Assembly: GCA_024278955.1 (NCBI GenBank)
Contig: JAJRSE010000058.1
Coordinates: forward strand, 1 to 64,000
Source: Planctomycetota bacterium
GTDB lineage: Bacteria; Planctomycetota; Planctomycetia; Pirellulales; Lacipirellulaceae
Direction of reading: 5' to 3'
Length of the DNA: 64,000 bases
Of this stretch, positions 26,367-35,486 are shown piece by piece; the first letter of the stretch is position 1, and every line of letters starts with the position of its first letter. The translations under genes were made by a program, and so were the position numbers. The notes beneath the pieces are model-generated. The model was not told the DNA's origin, did no database searches, and saw only the letters and a list, made by a program, of their open reading frames with translations.

Positions 26367-27293
26367 CTACTTCATCTCCGAATCAACCGTCCCAATTCCG
26401 CCGCGGTAGTAGCTGAATCGTACCTTAGGGTGGTCTGCCATCAGCGACATTGGCACCGAACTGTCGGCAATTCTTTTGCTGATCATCAGGGCCGTTAACC
26501 GCATACCGAATGGGTTGTCGTGGTATCCCGGGTGCCAAATCGAGACGCACTCGCTCTTCCAGGTTTCCTCGGGTCCTACGGTCGCTGCACAAGTCGGCAC
26601 CAGCGGAATGTATCCGCCACCGGATGTCCTGGCGTTTTGAATGACCGTTAGCGGATGCAAATCGGTGATGCGAGTTTTCAATTTGCGATATTCTTCTGGC
26701 GTGGGAGGGGCGTCCTTGTATTTGCCTTCTCGCCGCACTGGATCATTGAACGCCCAATGCTTGACTTCGCCCTGGCCACCTTGCATCAGTAAACAACGTA
26801 CGTCGTTGTAGCTATTGGAGTACTCGTCGAGAACGGTCGGGAAATGGATATTTTCAGTCGGCATCAGCAGCTCGGGGCGAATACGGTTGAAGCAAAGCTC
26901 CATGTCGGCCTTGGCAAACGAAAGCGGATGATCGGTTGCGACAGGCTTGCCGTCTTCAATCCACTCGTCCATGCCCCAGAAATGTGCGTCATGGAGCTTG
27001 ATGTCCAATGCGTTCACGATCTGGGCAACCAGCGGCAACTGCTCGGTCGGGCCAATTGGTCCACAAATCCCCACGGGATTGTCTGGGGTCGCCTGTTGCC
27101 AAACGCGAATGTATTCTAGCGCCTCGGCACAGTAAAACTCTTTGAGGCTGTCGTACATGACGACCTCGAAGCCGTCGCGAGAAAGCTGCTCGAGGTCATT
27201 CGGGGTGAGCTTCGCGGCATCGCGCAGAATCTCTTCGTCTAGGGTCGTATAGTCCCACCAATCGGGGGCCACTTTGCTCAAGGGTCTTGCCAT
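26367..27293 (-). CDS. NagB/RpiA-fold glucosamine-6-phosphate deaminase-like protein, divergent active site
   Basis: 308 residues from the ATG at 27293, four bases after the LmbE/PIG-L stop, so the two are coupled. It follows the plan of glucosamine-6-phosphate deaminase: a phosphate loop region near 76-84 ([10 protein letters not shown]), HFWGMDEW with Asp109/Glu110 where NagB has its proton-abstracting LDEY, and [14 protein letters not shown] at 172-185 where NagB has GIGxDGHIxFNEP. His179 is kept, the general-base Glu is replaced by Asp184, and the loop is longer than in NagB. It may act on another sugar phosphate or be an isomerase. The operon context points to amino-sugar or related sugar breakdown. 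Confidence 0.75.
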   Translation of the reverse strand: MARPLSKVAPDWWDYTTLDEEILRDAAKLTPNDLEQLSRDGFEVVMYDSLKEFYCAEALEYIRVWQQATPDNPVGICGPIGPTEQLPLVAQIVNALDIKLHDAHFWGMDEWIEDGKPVATDHPLSFAKADMELCFNRIRPELLMPTENIHFPTVLDEYSNSYNDVRCLLMQGGQGEVKHWAFNDPVRREGKYKDAPPTPEEYRKLKTRITDLHPLTVIQNARTSGGGYIPLVPTCAATVGPEETWKSECVSIWHPGYHDNPFGMRLTALMISKRIADSSVPMSLMADHPKVRFSYYRGGIGTVDSEMK

Positions 27294-27297
27294 GGAT

Positions 27298-28050
27298 TCA
27301 CTTGTTTCCAAAAAGTTCAGAAAGAATATCAGAGGTGGGGTAGGGGTGCCCCATATGCTGAGTAAACGCTTCGGCGTATTTCACTCCCATTTTTTCCCCA
27401 CGCATCGCACTATGTCGTTTCATTGCCTCGACGTACTCGTCCATGCCATGATGCGACCGCAGCCACTCACGCTGCGAAGCATGACAAACAAGCATCTCTG
27501 TTTTTCGGTCGCATTGTTCCGTGATATCGATCAAGCAGTCGGGCTCAACCATCACCCCCGTGTAGGGATTCACTCCGCTAATTGGGTCGCAATAGTAGAG
27601 CCACGGTATGCTCGATCCCTCGATCAGCGGCAGCTTGGAAGAATTGGGAATGGGATAGGCAAACGCTGCCCGACGAGCCAATAGGTGCGTCTGCTCATGA
27701 TCGAGCATGTAGTCGAGTCGAGGATGGGCAAACACTAGCGACGGGGCGATCTTACGAAACAGATCGATCGCTTTTTTGCCCGACTCCCGATCGAAAACCA
27801 CATTGATGTCACGTTCTTCCAGGCAGTGGTAGGTCGCTCCGATGACAGCGGCAGCCGCAGCCCCTTCTTTTCGGCGAATCTCAGCAATCTCTTCCTGCGA
27901 AAGGTCCACCGTCCCACAGTCGCCGGGCGAAGCGGTCGCGATATGGACTTCCCACCCCGCATCGACTAGCCGGCATAGCGTTCCGCCGCAAACAAGCTCA
28001 GCATCGTCGGGATGAGCCAATAACGACAAAGCCACACGGCGATCAGGCAT
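27298..28050 (-). CDS. LmbE/PIG-L family N-acetylsugar deacetylase-like protein
   Basis: 250 residues. The zinc motif [12 protein letters not shown] near the N-terminus, ASPGDCG, and a later [14 protein letters not shown] (second His cluster) are the hallmarks of LmbE/PIG-L metal-dependent deacetylases, which remove acetyl groups from N-acetylglucosamine-containing molecules. A TTG 15 bases upstream (28065) with GAGGTGAG before it is an alternative start. It is followed after four bases by the NagB-like gene, so product and substrate may be passed on. It diverges from the aldolase/kinase pair. Confidence 0.88.
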   Translation of the reverse strand: MPDRRVALSLLAHPDDAELVCGGTLCRLVDAGWEVHIATASPGDCGTVDLSQEEIAEIRRKEGAAAAAVIGATYHCLEERDINVVFDRESGKKAIDLFRKIAPSLVFAHPRLDYMLDHEQTHLLARRAAFAYPIPNSSKLPLIEGSSIPWLYYCDPISGVNPYTGVMVEPDCLIDITEQCDRKTEMLVCHASQREWLRSHHGMDEYVEAMKRHSAMRGEKMGVKYAEAFTQHMGHPYPTSDILSELFGNK

Positions 28051-28351
28051 CGTAACTTTTGACAAATCTCACCTCGAAAGGGTTAACGGCGGGGTTCGAG
28101 AAGTGCTATATTCTACCGAGATCGTTTTGCCACACAAGCAACGAAACTACCGGGATTGCTCTTACCGGAAAAAAAGCATCGCTGCGATATTCCGCGATAA
28201 ATAAGGTGTTTAAGTCTATGAGACTCCCCCCGCTCCCGCCTATATTCTAAGCCTTGCTACTCCCCGTCCAATCTGTGGCCATGATATCTTAGCCGATTAG
28301 CTTTCCGTTGTTTCCCTAGCTTTCTTCAAGCGATTTTCCTCTACAAGCAAC
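28051..28351. other. divergent intergenic region
   Basis: About 300 bp between the LmbE and aldolase-like genes, presumably containing both promoters. No clear operator palindrome was seen that would tie the two transcripts together. Confidence 0.4.
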
Positions 28352-29368
28352 ATGTCTACCAAAACACTCGACACAAAAATCGAACGTATTCTCGCAGACC
28401 CATCCTGCAACGATTTTCTCCTTGCGGACGCCAAAGATGCCGACATGGCCTTCGGCATGGCGAGCCCCGGAGCAAATACGCCCGAAGATGCCGAAGCGGG
28501 CCGCTTCAAGACGCTCGACCAATATCGCAAGCAGATTCGCCAGAACGTCGAGCAGGGGCTCCTCGACATTATGCTCATGAGCGTCAGCACCAACGAAGCG
28601 CTGACAATCAAAGACCGCCTTTTTGAAGACAACGCTGTGACTCCCGCTGTCCGCTTGAACGACACGACCGACATCTGGTCTGCCGCCGGCGCGAACTACC
28701 GCAGTCACCCCGCTTTGCCATTTCGTTCCGCATTGCTCGAACATGCCGCCTGCGGAAAGCTCGACGTCACTGGCGAGCAAGAGAACAGCGGAGCCGACCT
28801 GGGCCTCTACTCGGTCACTTTCAACAACTGTGCCGACTACGATTCGGAAACGCTCAACGCCTATCGCGAATTTCGTATCGAAGCCGAACTCGCAGGCTTT
28901 CGCCACTTTCTTGAAGTCTTTGATCCCAACTGCCTGCAAGCTCCAGTTGAAGATCTTGGCCGATTCATGAACGACAACATTGCCCGCACCCTTGCTGGCG
29001 TAGCGGAAAGCGGCCGGCCCATCTTTCTGAAAATCGCCTACCACGGTCCCGCAGCCATGGAACAATTGGTCCAGTACGACCGTTCCGTTATCGTCGGTAT
29101 TCTCGGCGGTGCTTCAGGCACCACGCTCGATGCGTTCCACCAGCTTTGGGAAGCAAAAAAATACGGGGCCCGCGTGGCTCTGTATGGGCGCATGATCAAC
29201 AACAGCGAGCACCAACTCACGTTTATTCAGCACCTGAGATGGATAGCTGATGGCGAAATCCAAGACCCTGCCGAAGCGGTGAAGTCGTACCACGGGCAGC
29301 TTCAGAAGCTCGACATCGCTCCCTATCGACCACTCGACGACGACCTAAAGAGCACGATCGCAATATGA
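28352..29368 (+). CDS. TIM-barrel aldolase-like protein of unknown substrate
   Basis: 338 residues without a signal peptide. Alternating strand/helix segments suggest a class I aldolase-like (DeoC/LacD) barrel: GLLDIMLMSVSTNEAL, FRHFLEVFDPNC, GRPIFLKIAYHGPAAM, YDRSVIVGILGGASGTTLDA, ARVALYGRMINNSEH. The Lys in FLKIAY is a candidate Schiff-base residue, and GILGGASG could be the phosphate-binding end of the barrel. The gene overlaps the PfkB kinase by 4 bp (ATGA), so a kinase-aldolase pair acting on the same sugar is likely. Exact family unconfirmed. Confidence 0.6.
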   Translation: MSTKTLDTKIERILADPSCNDFLLADAKDADMAFGMASPGANTPEDAEAGRFKTLDQYRKQIRQNVEQGLLDIMLMSVSTNEALTIKDRLFEDNAVTPAVRLNDTTDIWSAAGANYRSHPALPFRSALLEHAACGKLDVTGEQENSGADLGLYSVTFNNCADYDSETLNAYREFRIEAELAGFRHFLEVFDPNCLQAPVEDLGRFMNDNIARTLAGVAESGRPIFLKIAYHGPAAMEQLVQYDRSVIVGILGGASGTTLDAFHQLWEAKKYGARVALYGRMINNSEHQLTFIQHLRWIADGEIQDPAEAVKSYHGQLQKLDIAPYRPLDDDLKSTIAI

Positions 29369-30555
29369 CCTCTCCCGCCGAAAAAACGGCCGCGAAAATC
29401 GTTGTCGCCGGGCACATCTGCCTCGATATCATTCCAAGCTTTCCCGCCGAGGGAACGGAAACGGCCATCGAGCCCGGCCTACTCTATCTCATGGGCCCTG
29501 CGGTTTGTGCCACCGGCGGGACCGTTTCTAACACGGGCCTCGCTCTTCACCATCTTGGCGTACCGACTTCGTTAATCGGCAAAGTCGGCGTCGACCTCTT
29601 TGGCGGAGAAACTCTCAGCTTCTTAAAAAAGATCGACCCACGCCTTGCCGAGGGTATGATCATCGCCAAAGACGAAAGCAGCAGCTACACCATCGTCATC
29701 AGCCCACCCAATGTCGATCGCTCGTTCCTCCATTGCACGGGTGCCAACGACACTTTTCTTGCCGACGACGTCGACTACAGCCAACTTGCCGGATCGAAGC
29801 TGCTCCACTTTGGCTACCCGACGCTGATGCAGCGTTTCTACGAAGACGGCGGCCAGCAGATGCGCCGACTGTTTGAGCAGACCAAAGAACAAGGCTTGCT
29901 GACTTCGCTCGACATGGCGATGCCCGACGCCAATTCGCCGGCTGGTCGCGTCGACTGGCGAGCCTGGCTTGCGCAAGTGCTCCCCTCGGTCGATATCTAT
30001 CTTCCTAGCATTGACGAAACCCTCTTCATGCTACGTCGCTCGAAGTTCGACGAGCTTACTCAAGCTGCCGGTGGAGGCGACCTGGGCAATGTTGTCGATG
30101 TTGACTTGCTGCGAGAATTGGCCGAAGAGCTACTCGCAATGGGGGCGGGGGTTGTTGTACTCAAACGAGGAGACCAGGGTCTTTACCTACGTAGCAGCAC
30201 CACAGACCGATTGACAAAATCGTGGCAAAACCGAGAACTTCAAGCCCCCTGTTTTGAAGTTGAGGTTATCGGAACAACCGGAGCCGGCGACTGCACAATC
30301 GCCGGTTTCCTAGCAGCCCTGGTCAAAGGGGCAAATCCGAAGCAAGCCCTCGTCAGCGCCGTTGCCGTGGGGGCCTGCAGCGTGGAAGTCGCCGACTCGA
30401 CGAGCGGCATCCGCCCTATGTCCGAGGTCAAAGCACGTATTAAAGCCGGTTGGAAACGTCGCCCAGTGAGCGCCGTGACTGTCGACTGGAGCTGGAATGA
30501 AAAGACGGGGATTTGGACAGGGCCAAAGGACTTGCGGGGTAAAGCAACCACTTGA
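29365..30555 (+). CDS. PfkB-family carbohydrate kinase
   Basis: 396 residues. Motifs of the ribokinase/PfkB family are clear: GHICLDIIP at the N-terminus, GGTVSNTGLALHHLG with the sugar-binding glycines, GKVGVDLFGG, and the anion hole and catalytic base GTTGAGDC at 303-310 (Asp309). It is longer than most (300-330) because of an insert around 230-250 and a C-terminal tail. It phosphorylates a sugar or sugar acid; the 4-bp overlap with the aldolase-like gene suggests that the product is the aldolase substrate. Confidence 0.9.
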   Translation: MTSPAEKTAAKIVVAGHICLDIIPSFPAEGTETAIEPGLLYLMGPAVCATGGTVSNTGLALHHLGVPTSLIGKVGVDLFGGETLSFLKKIDPRLAEGMIIAKDESSSYTIVISPPNVDRSFLHCTGANDTFLADDVDYSQLAGSKLLHFGYPTLMQRFYEDGGQQMRRLFEQTKEQGLLTSLDMAMPDANSPAGRVDWRAWLAQVLPSVDIYLPSIDETLFMLRRSKFDELTQAAGGGDLGNVVDVDLLRELAEELLAMGAGVVVLKRGDQGLYLRSSTTDRLTKSWQNRELQAPCFEVEVIGTTGAGDCTIAGFLAALVKGANPKQALVSAVAVGACSVEVADSTSGIRPMSEVKARIKAGWKRRPVSAVTVDWSWNEKTGIWTGPKDLRGKATT

Positions 30556-30613
30556 AGGTGCGACTAGCAGATTTTTTTGACTTTGCAATCGTCCTGAAAC
30601 TAAACCGCGGACG

Positions 30614-30643
30614 TTGCAGCTTCGGCCAAAATCTTGTTATAAT
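30614..30643 (+). promoter_or_regulatory. sigma70-type promoter for the 30720 gene
   Basis: TTGCAG (30614-30619), an 18-bp spacer and a consensus TATAAT (30638-30643), 76 bp before the ATG at 30720. No operator-like repeat overlaps it. Confidence 0.55.
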
Positions 30644-30719
30644 GTTCCCTGGTTTGCGATGGGTTTTTTCGCCTCATGTCGGTTTCCCGCTCTCGATAGA
30701 ATAGTGCCCGGACTTTCAA

Positions 30720-32993
30720 ATGCTTCGTTGGCTAATTTATCCTGTTTTTTTGCGTCAGCATAATAGCACTGGGCAATTTCCTATTCAATTGGCAGTAGCT
30801 ACTGCCCACTTGTTCGCTTTACAATTGCTTGGCGGCGTAATTTGCTTCGGCAACAGTCCTCAAGAACAGGTTCAAATTGGAAGCCAATTAGTTGAATTGC
30901 AGAAAGCACTCAACGAAGAAGCAGCTCAAACCTTAGCGTTTCTGCAATCAGTCCGGAATGAGCCTTCGTCGCGTCAGGCTCTCCCAGAGCTTTCCATTTC
31001 ACTGCAAAAATTGACGGCAGACGCCAAAAGTTTTTGTCAAGAAATCGAGAAAGCCAAGGACACTATCGGAGCGCCAGCACCGGAATCTGACGAGTTGAAT
31101 GTCCGATGGGAACAACTCGGTCAAGAAATGTCTTTACTCACTCAAAACTGGATCTGTTTATCGCGTTCGCTAAGACGCGAAAATGAACGCGTGGAAAAAA
31201 TCCGCGGTCTTTCAACCGATTTTTGGAACTCCCTGAGAAGCGATTGGGTGCAATTTGAATTTGAAACTCTTGATGTCTTGAAATGGACAGGAAGGTCTCT
31301 TCCCTCTTCTACCCGTCAGTATCTCGAAACTAAACTCGCTCAGTTCAAACAACATGGGCCTGAGAAGGTGTTCGATGTCGTGGTGCTAGGCGCCACTCCG
31401 GAAGAGTTAGAATCTCAAGCAGATACGTTGCGATCGTTTCTCGGGGATACCGCCAAAGTAGCTCTTCGGATTAGTAGAACAAGTATCCGCAGTGTTATTA
31501 CGGTAAGCCCAGCAAGCGATATTGAATCGATTATTCAAAGCATGTCGGTCGGTGACCTACTCGACCAAGATAATGCGGCTCATCTTCTCGTGGTTTCCGT
31601 GAGAGGCTTGCGTATGTCTTTATCTGAGATTGATATGATTCTCGACAACTTGACCGACAACGGCGAGTTCCTTGCAATTTCCTCCGCAAACAGAGGAAGT
31701 CTGCGAAACATTATCGAGCAAGAAGGCCCGAAATCTATTCTCGCAGTAGAATTGCACGGGCTGACGCTTGATTCGCGAAAGGAATCCCCACTTAGATTCG
31801 TGTGGAGCAACGCAGAGACAGGCAAGCTCATCCTGGCGCGAAGCGGCAAAACAAAAGGGGTCTATCGAGGCCTATTACGCTACAACAAAACAGCCAGCAA
31901 TTTCGCTCAACAAGTTGAATACGGAGAGGTGCAATCGATCAACGAAGAAAAAAGACGCGTCCTCATCCTTGTCGACCTCGCTAAATTAACCCCCGAATCT
32001 TTACTGGCAAGCCGAAGCCTGCAAGGGAATCCAGATGCAAAGCAGGTTAGGTCTGATCTTCAGGAAAAAATCCACGAGGAAACCTTAGAGGCGTTGGGAG
32101 CAGGTGATCAAATTTATTTTCATGATCGAAACGATGAAGAAGAGGAAATGATCGCAAAACTTGAATCTCTAGAAAAACGTCAAAGTGAAGAGTTTAATGA
32201 GGCGTTTGATTTCACAAAACAAGCCATTGATGCTCCCGTTGACGTGCAAGGATTGGTCGAAAGACATCGCCGAGAAAGCAAGGGGCTTAGGTCGAAGTCG
32301 GGGTTCGACGCAGGCCTAGCATCCTTTGAGCCGAACCGACATGCTCAGATCCCCTCGGCAGAGCAATTTGTCCAATTGGCCGAGATGTTAGAAAAAGAAG
32401 ACACCTTTGGTTTGAATCGGAAAAAAGCAATTCAGATCCTTTTGAAACTTAGACCCGCTGATGTTGTTGACAAAAAAACATTCCGACGTATTGCCTTGGG
32501 GTTTAAGCAATTGGCCTTTGAAAGCCATTTTGAGCAACCGGACGGCATACGCGGAATGGTGATCTGGGGAGGGAAGCATAGTGTGCCCCCACTGATAGAA
32601 TTATTAGAAAGTAACAAACTCTCGGTTCCTCTCGAGTTGTACGTAGCATTGATCAAACTCCAAGACTCTCGAGGGGCTAAAGCAGTTACTAAATTACTGG
32701 GAGATTTTCACAACCACGATTCGGCAACTGAATGCCTGCGTCGCATGGGCGCTGTCGCTGAAGAAGCTCTGATCGAAGTTGCGCCGTCAGATAATTCTGA
32801 GGTATCGCTAACCGCTATTGAACTACTCGGCGAAGTTGGTACAGAAAAAAGTTATGAGATCCTTCGTCAGGCGAGAAAAAGTCGGAATCCTGAGGTCCGT
32901 GAAGCCGCAGGGACTTCAAACCAATTGATCCGAAAAAGGAGCAAGCCGACAACGAGTCGCAGACCGGAAGGTAAATCTCCCGATGACCGCTAG
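30720..32993 (+). CDS. exported or anchored coiled-coil/HEAT protein of unknown function
   Basis: 757 residues. A hydrophobic segment at about 22-42 (IQLAVATAHLFALQLLGGVI) is a signal or anchor. Residues about 50-160 are coiled coil (LVELQKALNEEAAQTLAFLQ). A mixed domain from about 215 (KVFDVVVLGATPEELESQAD) includes a strand-rich stretch around 290-390. A charged helical region follows at 440-540, and HEAT-like repeats at 610-735 (VPPLIELLESNKLSVPLELY, NSEVSLTAIELLGEVGTEKS). I do not recognise the family. Base composition looks lower in G+C than in neighbours. It overlaps the next gene by 11 bp, so the two form one unit. Confidence 0.7.
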   Translation: MLRWLIYPVFLRQHNSTGQFPIQLAVATAHLFALQLLGGVICFGNSPQEQVQIGSQLVELQKALNEEAAQTLAFLQSVRNEPSSRQALPELSISLQKLTADAKSFCQEIEKAKDTIGAPAPESDELNVRWEQLGQEMSLLTQNWICLSRSLRRENERVEKIRGLSTDFWNSLRSDWVQFEFETLDVLKWTGRSLPSSTRQYLETKLAQFKQHGPEKVFDVVVLGATPEELESQADTLRSFLGDTAKVALRISRTSIRSVITVSPASDIESIIQSMSVGDLLDQDNAAHLLVVSVRGLRMSLSEIDMILDNLTDNGEFLAISSANRGSLRNIIEQEGPKSILAVELHGLTLDSRKESPLRFVWSNAETGKLILARSGKTKGVYRGLLRYNKTASNFAQQVEYGEVQSINEEKRRVLILVDLAKLTPESLLASRSLQGNPDAKQVRSDLQEKIHEETLEALGAGDQIYFHDRNDEEEEMIAKLESLEKRQSEEFNEAFDFTKQAIDAPVDVQGLVERHRRESKGLRSKSGFDAGLASFEPNRHAQIPSAEQFVQLAEMLEKEDTFGLNRKKAIQILLKLRPADVVDKKTFRRIALGFKQLAFESHFEQPDGIRGMVIWGGKHSVPPLIELLESNKLSVPLELYVALIKLQDSRGAKAVTKLLGDFHNHDSATECLRRMGAVAEEALIEVAPSDNSEVSLTAIELLGEVGTEKSYEILRQARKSRNPEVREAAGTSNQLIRKRSKPTTSRRPEGKSPDDR

Positions 32994-35361
32994 GATGAAT
33001 CGTGTGTTGACACTGCTATTCGGAATTGCTCTAGGATGTGGCGCGCCGTCGATCGAAACCTCCGCGCCTGAAAAAATTTCGCCGGAACAAGAAGAGGTGG
33101 GTCTTGCAGATCCAGCGCAGCCTCTTTTGAATTCAACGCCAAGGTCGACGCCGACGGATAGCTCTACGACTCGAACCGTTCGGATAAGGCCAAGACCCGA
33201 ATTGCAGGTAACTCAGGAAATCGCCAGCATGTCCTTAGACTGGGTGTGCCGTCCAAAGTTTCACACGGCCTATGGAGATGCAGTCACGGGGACATGTTTT
33301 CTGGTCGAAGTCGAGTACGGTTTACCGCCGGTCGTAATCACGGCCAATAGTTTGATAGGCCTCTCGGGCGGTTTACATTTTGACCTCAACCCCGCCTCGC
33401 AAGGAAATAAACTCAGCCAATTGGAATTACTCAACTGTGAGACCAATGAATCACTCGCGATCTATCCTGCCAAGCCACTGATCACGATCGGTCGAAAAGA
33501 TAGCAATGGAAATGTAGAGGTCGGAAACCTTGCCGCATTTCAATTCCCCGGAGCTAAGGCGATTTCTGCAGGGAGGCTCGCCAATAAGCCGGTAAAAAAG
33601 GACGATCGGGTGTGGCTGCTTGCCCGCAATATGGGAATTTTGTCTGATACCGTCAAACCTCATCCGGCCAAAGTAACCTGGACTGGAAAAAACGAACCGA
33701 TCGTAGGAGATGCCCTAACCGACTCCTACAACAACATTGGCTATTCTTTTGATAATAAACATCTCTCTACGCGTGGCTTGGTTGGCGCGCCTGTGGTCAA
33801 CGACCGGGGAGAAGTGGTTGCGATTCACACCTATGCTGTCAGAACAAAGACCGGTCTGCTGCGAGGCACGGGGAATCCTACCTACCGATACCGCGAAGGA
33901 CTGATAAATGCATTGAAAACCGAACACGAAGGCTTCGAGGCTTCGTATGGCGAGTACACCATTCAATTGCCTGCCGGCTACAGCATTTCAAGCGATGGCA
34001 CTGCCGACCGTGTTTGGGCGACCTCGGACCCACAGCTTGGCCGGTGCATGATTCGTTTGCGAATTTTGCCGAACGGCGGGAAATACGGCACATCACTTGC
34101 TGAACGAATGAAACTCTTGAAAACTGGTTTCCGGAGCATCGCGGGTGGAAGCAGCTATTCGTCAAGCGCAAATGGGGATCCCTTATCTCTTCCTGGCCTT
34201 GCTGCCATTAAAGGAGATTTTGCCGTTTCTCCTGGCGTCTTAGCCGATCCTTTTGGTACTCATGTTGCCTACAGTGGGCTCTTGTTGGTAGGCGTCAATC
34301 AAGATCATATCCTCATCGCCAAATTTGTAACTCAAGGAGTTTCGGAAGGCTCCTCCGCATGGCTGCTTGGCGAGCGTGCTCTCAACTCGCTTGCACGACC
34401 GGGAAAACCATTACCCTCGGGCAAAGCCAAAGACTCGCCCGACGTGAGTCAAGTCTTTATCCACGTTACGGGGATACGAGATTTTCAATATGAAACGATA
34501 CTGCGCGGTCTTGTGAGAATCGTCAACCAAGACGAATATAAACTGATGTCTGTCAATGCGGTGGGCGAAGGGTTGCAAATGTCCTTGGACACCAAACTTC
34601 CGGCGCAGGCTATTGCTGATCGAATCAGGCTCCAGGTAACACCGCGAGTTAACGCATGGACAAAAATGATTCTCGTTGATTTATCGAAAAAACAGGATGT
34701 CGATTCGCCTGCGACAACTGGCCAAGAAAGCGAAGCAACTGACCCGTTGATGCAGCGGCTTCAGAACCTAGAAGCGAAGAGTTGGTTGGACGATTCCGAA
34801 GAGGCGATTCAATACGTATTGGAAGTGGATCCTTCCAGCGCTTCCTCCGACAAGATAAGGCACCGAGTCGCAATTGCTCTTTCTGAGTTGTTGCTGAGCG
34901 ATCCAGCAAACACTTGGCATCGGCATGAGTTGATCCATGTACTCTCCTCATGGGATCGCGAGGTAGCGAGAAAAACATTGCGTAAGCTCCTGGTAGCCAG
35001 CCCATGGTACACTCGCACAGAAGCCTTTAAGGCACTCGTCGAAGTGGCTGATACCTCGGACATTGAGCTAGCCGCGACGGAATTGATGCAAGACGTTTCA
35101 GGGCATACCAGCGAACACGCCGAAAGTATTTTGAGTAAATTCCCGAAAGAAGCCGAACTCGTAGTCCTCGAAAAACTCATTTCAGGCCTCTGCATAAGCA
35201 GCCGTCACGAACTTCGTACGATTGAGGCTTTATCAAGATTCGGCGGGCAGCCAACTGCAAAAGCGTTTCGAGAATTGGCAAGAAAAAACAAGTCGCCTGC
35301 GCGTCAAAATGCACTGCGGGAAGGAATGGCCAAACTAGTAGGTCGGTTGAAAAACCAGTAG
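32983..35361 (+). CDS. putative lipoprotein with degenerate trypsin-like domain and HEAT-like C-terminus
   Basis: 792 residues. The leader MNRVLTLLFGIALGCG has a lipobox, with Cys near 19; an ATG at 32995 just after the upstream stop is an equally good start. Residues about 85-310 follow the order of an HtrA/trypsin-like fold: GTCFLVEV, VVITANSLIG, then GLVGAPVVNDRGEVVAIHT. The His of TAAH is replaced by the Asn of ITANS and the GDSGGP nucleophile site reads RGLVGAPV, so it is probably a pseudo-protease. Residues 320-480 contain a beta domain, and 640-790 are HEAT-like. Partner protein from the upstream gene is likely. Confidence 0.65.
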   Translation: MTARMNRVLTLLFGIALGCGAPSIETSAPEKISPEQEEVGLADPAQPLLNSTPRSTPTDSSTTRTVRIRPRPELQVTQEIASMSLDWVCRPKFHTAYGDAVTGTCFLVEVEYGLPPVVITANSLIGLSGGLHFDLNPASQGNKLSQLELLNCETNESLAIYPAKPLITIGRKDSNGNVEVGNLAAFQFPGAKAISAGRLANKPVKKDDRVWLLARNMGILSDTVKPHPAKVTWTGKNEPIVGDALTDSYNNIGYSFDNKHLSTRGLVGAPVVNDRGEVVAIHTYAVRTKTGLLRGTGNPTYRYREGLINALKTEHEGFEASYGEYTIQLPAGYSISSDGTADRVWATSDPQLGRCMIRLRILPNGGKYGTSLAERMKLLKTGFRSIAGGSSYSSSANGDPLSLPGLAAIKGDFAVSPGVLADPFGTHVAYSGLLLVGVNQDHILIAKFVTQGVSEGSSAWLLGERALNSLARPGKPLPSGKAKDSPDVSQVFIHVTGIRDFQYETILRGLVRIVNQDEYKLMSVNAVGEGLQMSLDTKLPAQAIADRIRLQVTPRVNAWTKMILVDLSKKQDVDSPATTGQESEATDPLMQRLQNLEAKSWLDDSEEAIQYVLEVDPSSASSDKIRHRVAIALSELLLSDPANTWHRHELIHVLSSWDREVARKTLRKLLVASPWYTRTEAFKALVEVADTSDIELAATELMQDVSGHTSEHAESILSKFPKEAELVVLEKLISGLCISSRHELRTIEALSRFGGQPTAKAFRELARKNKSPARQNALREGMAKLVGRLKNQ

Positions 35362-35362
35362 C

Positions 35363-35450
35363 GCAAGTCCCCGACGAGTGTTTTGCTCGCAGCACAGTTT
35401 GACGCTAAAATGCCAGGGCGATGACCGAAGCACGTCCGTGCGGCACGCAC
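35363..35450 (-). repeat. 90-bp dispersed repeat, copy 1 (minus orientation)
   Basis: On the minus strand it begins GTGCGTGCCGCACGGACGTG (35450 downward) and runs to GGGGACTTGC at 35363, directly beside the stop codon of the pseudo-protease gene. It matches 48855-48940 along nearly its full length. Confidence 0.75.
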
Positions 35451-35486
35451 TTGCCCCTCTTTATTTCGCCAATTTCTGGCAAGCAC

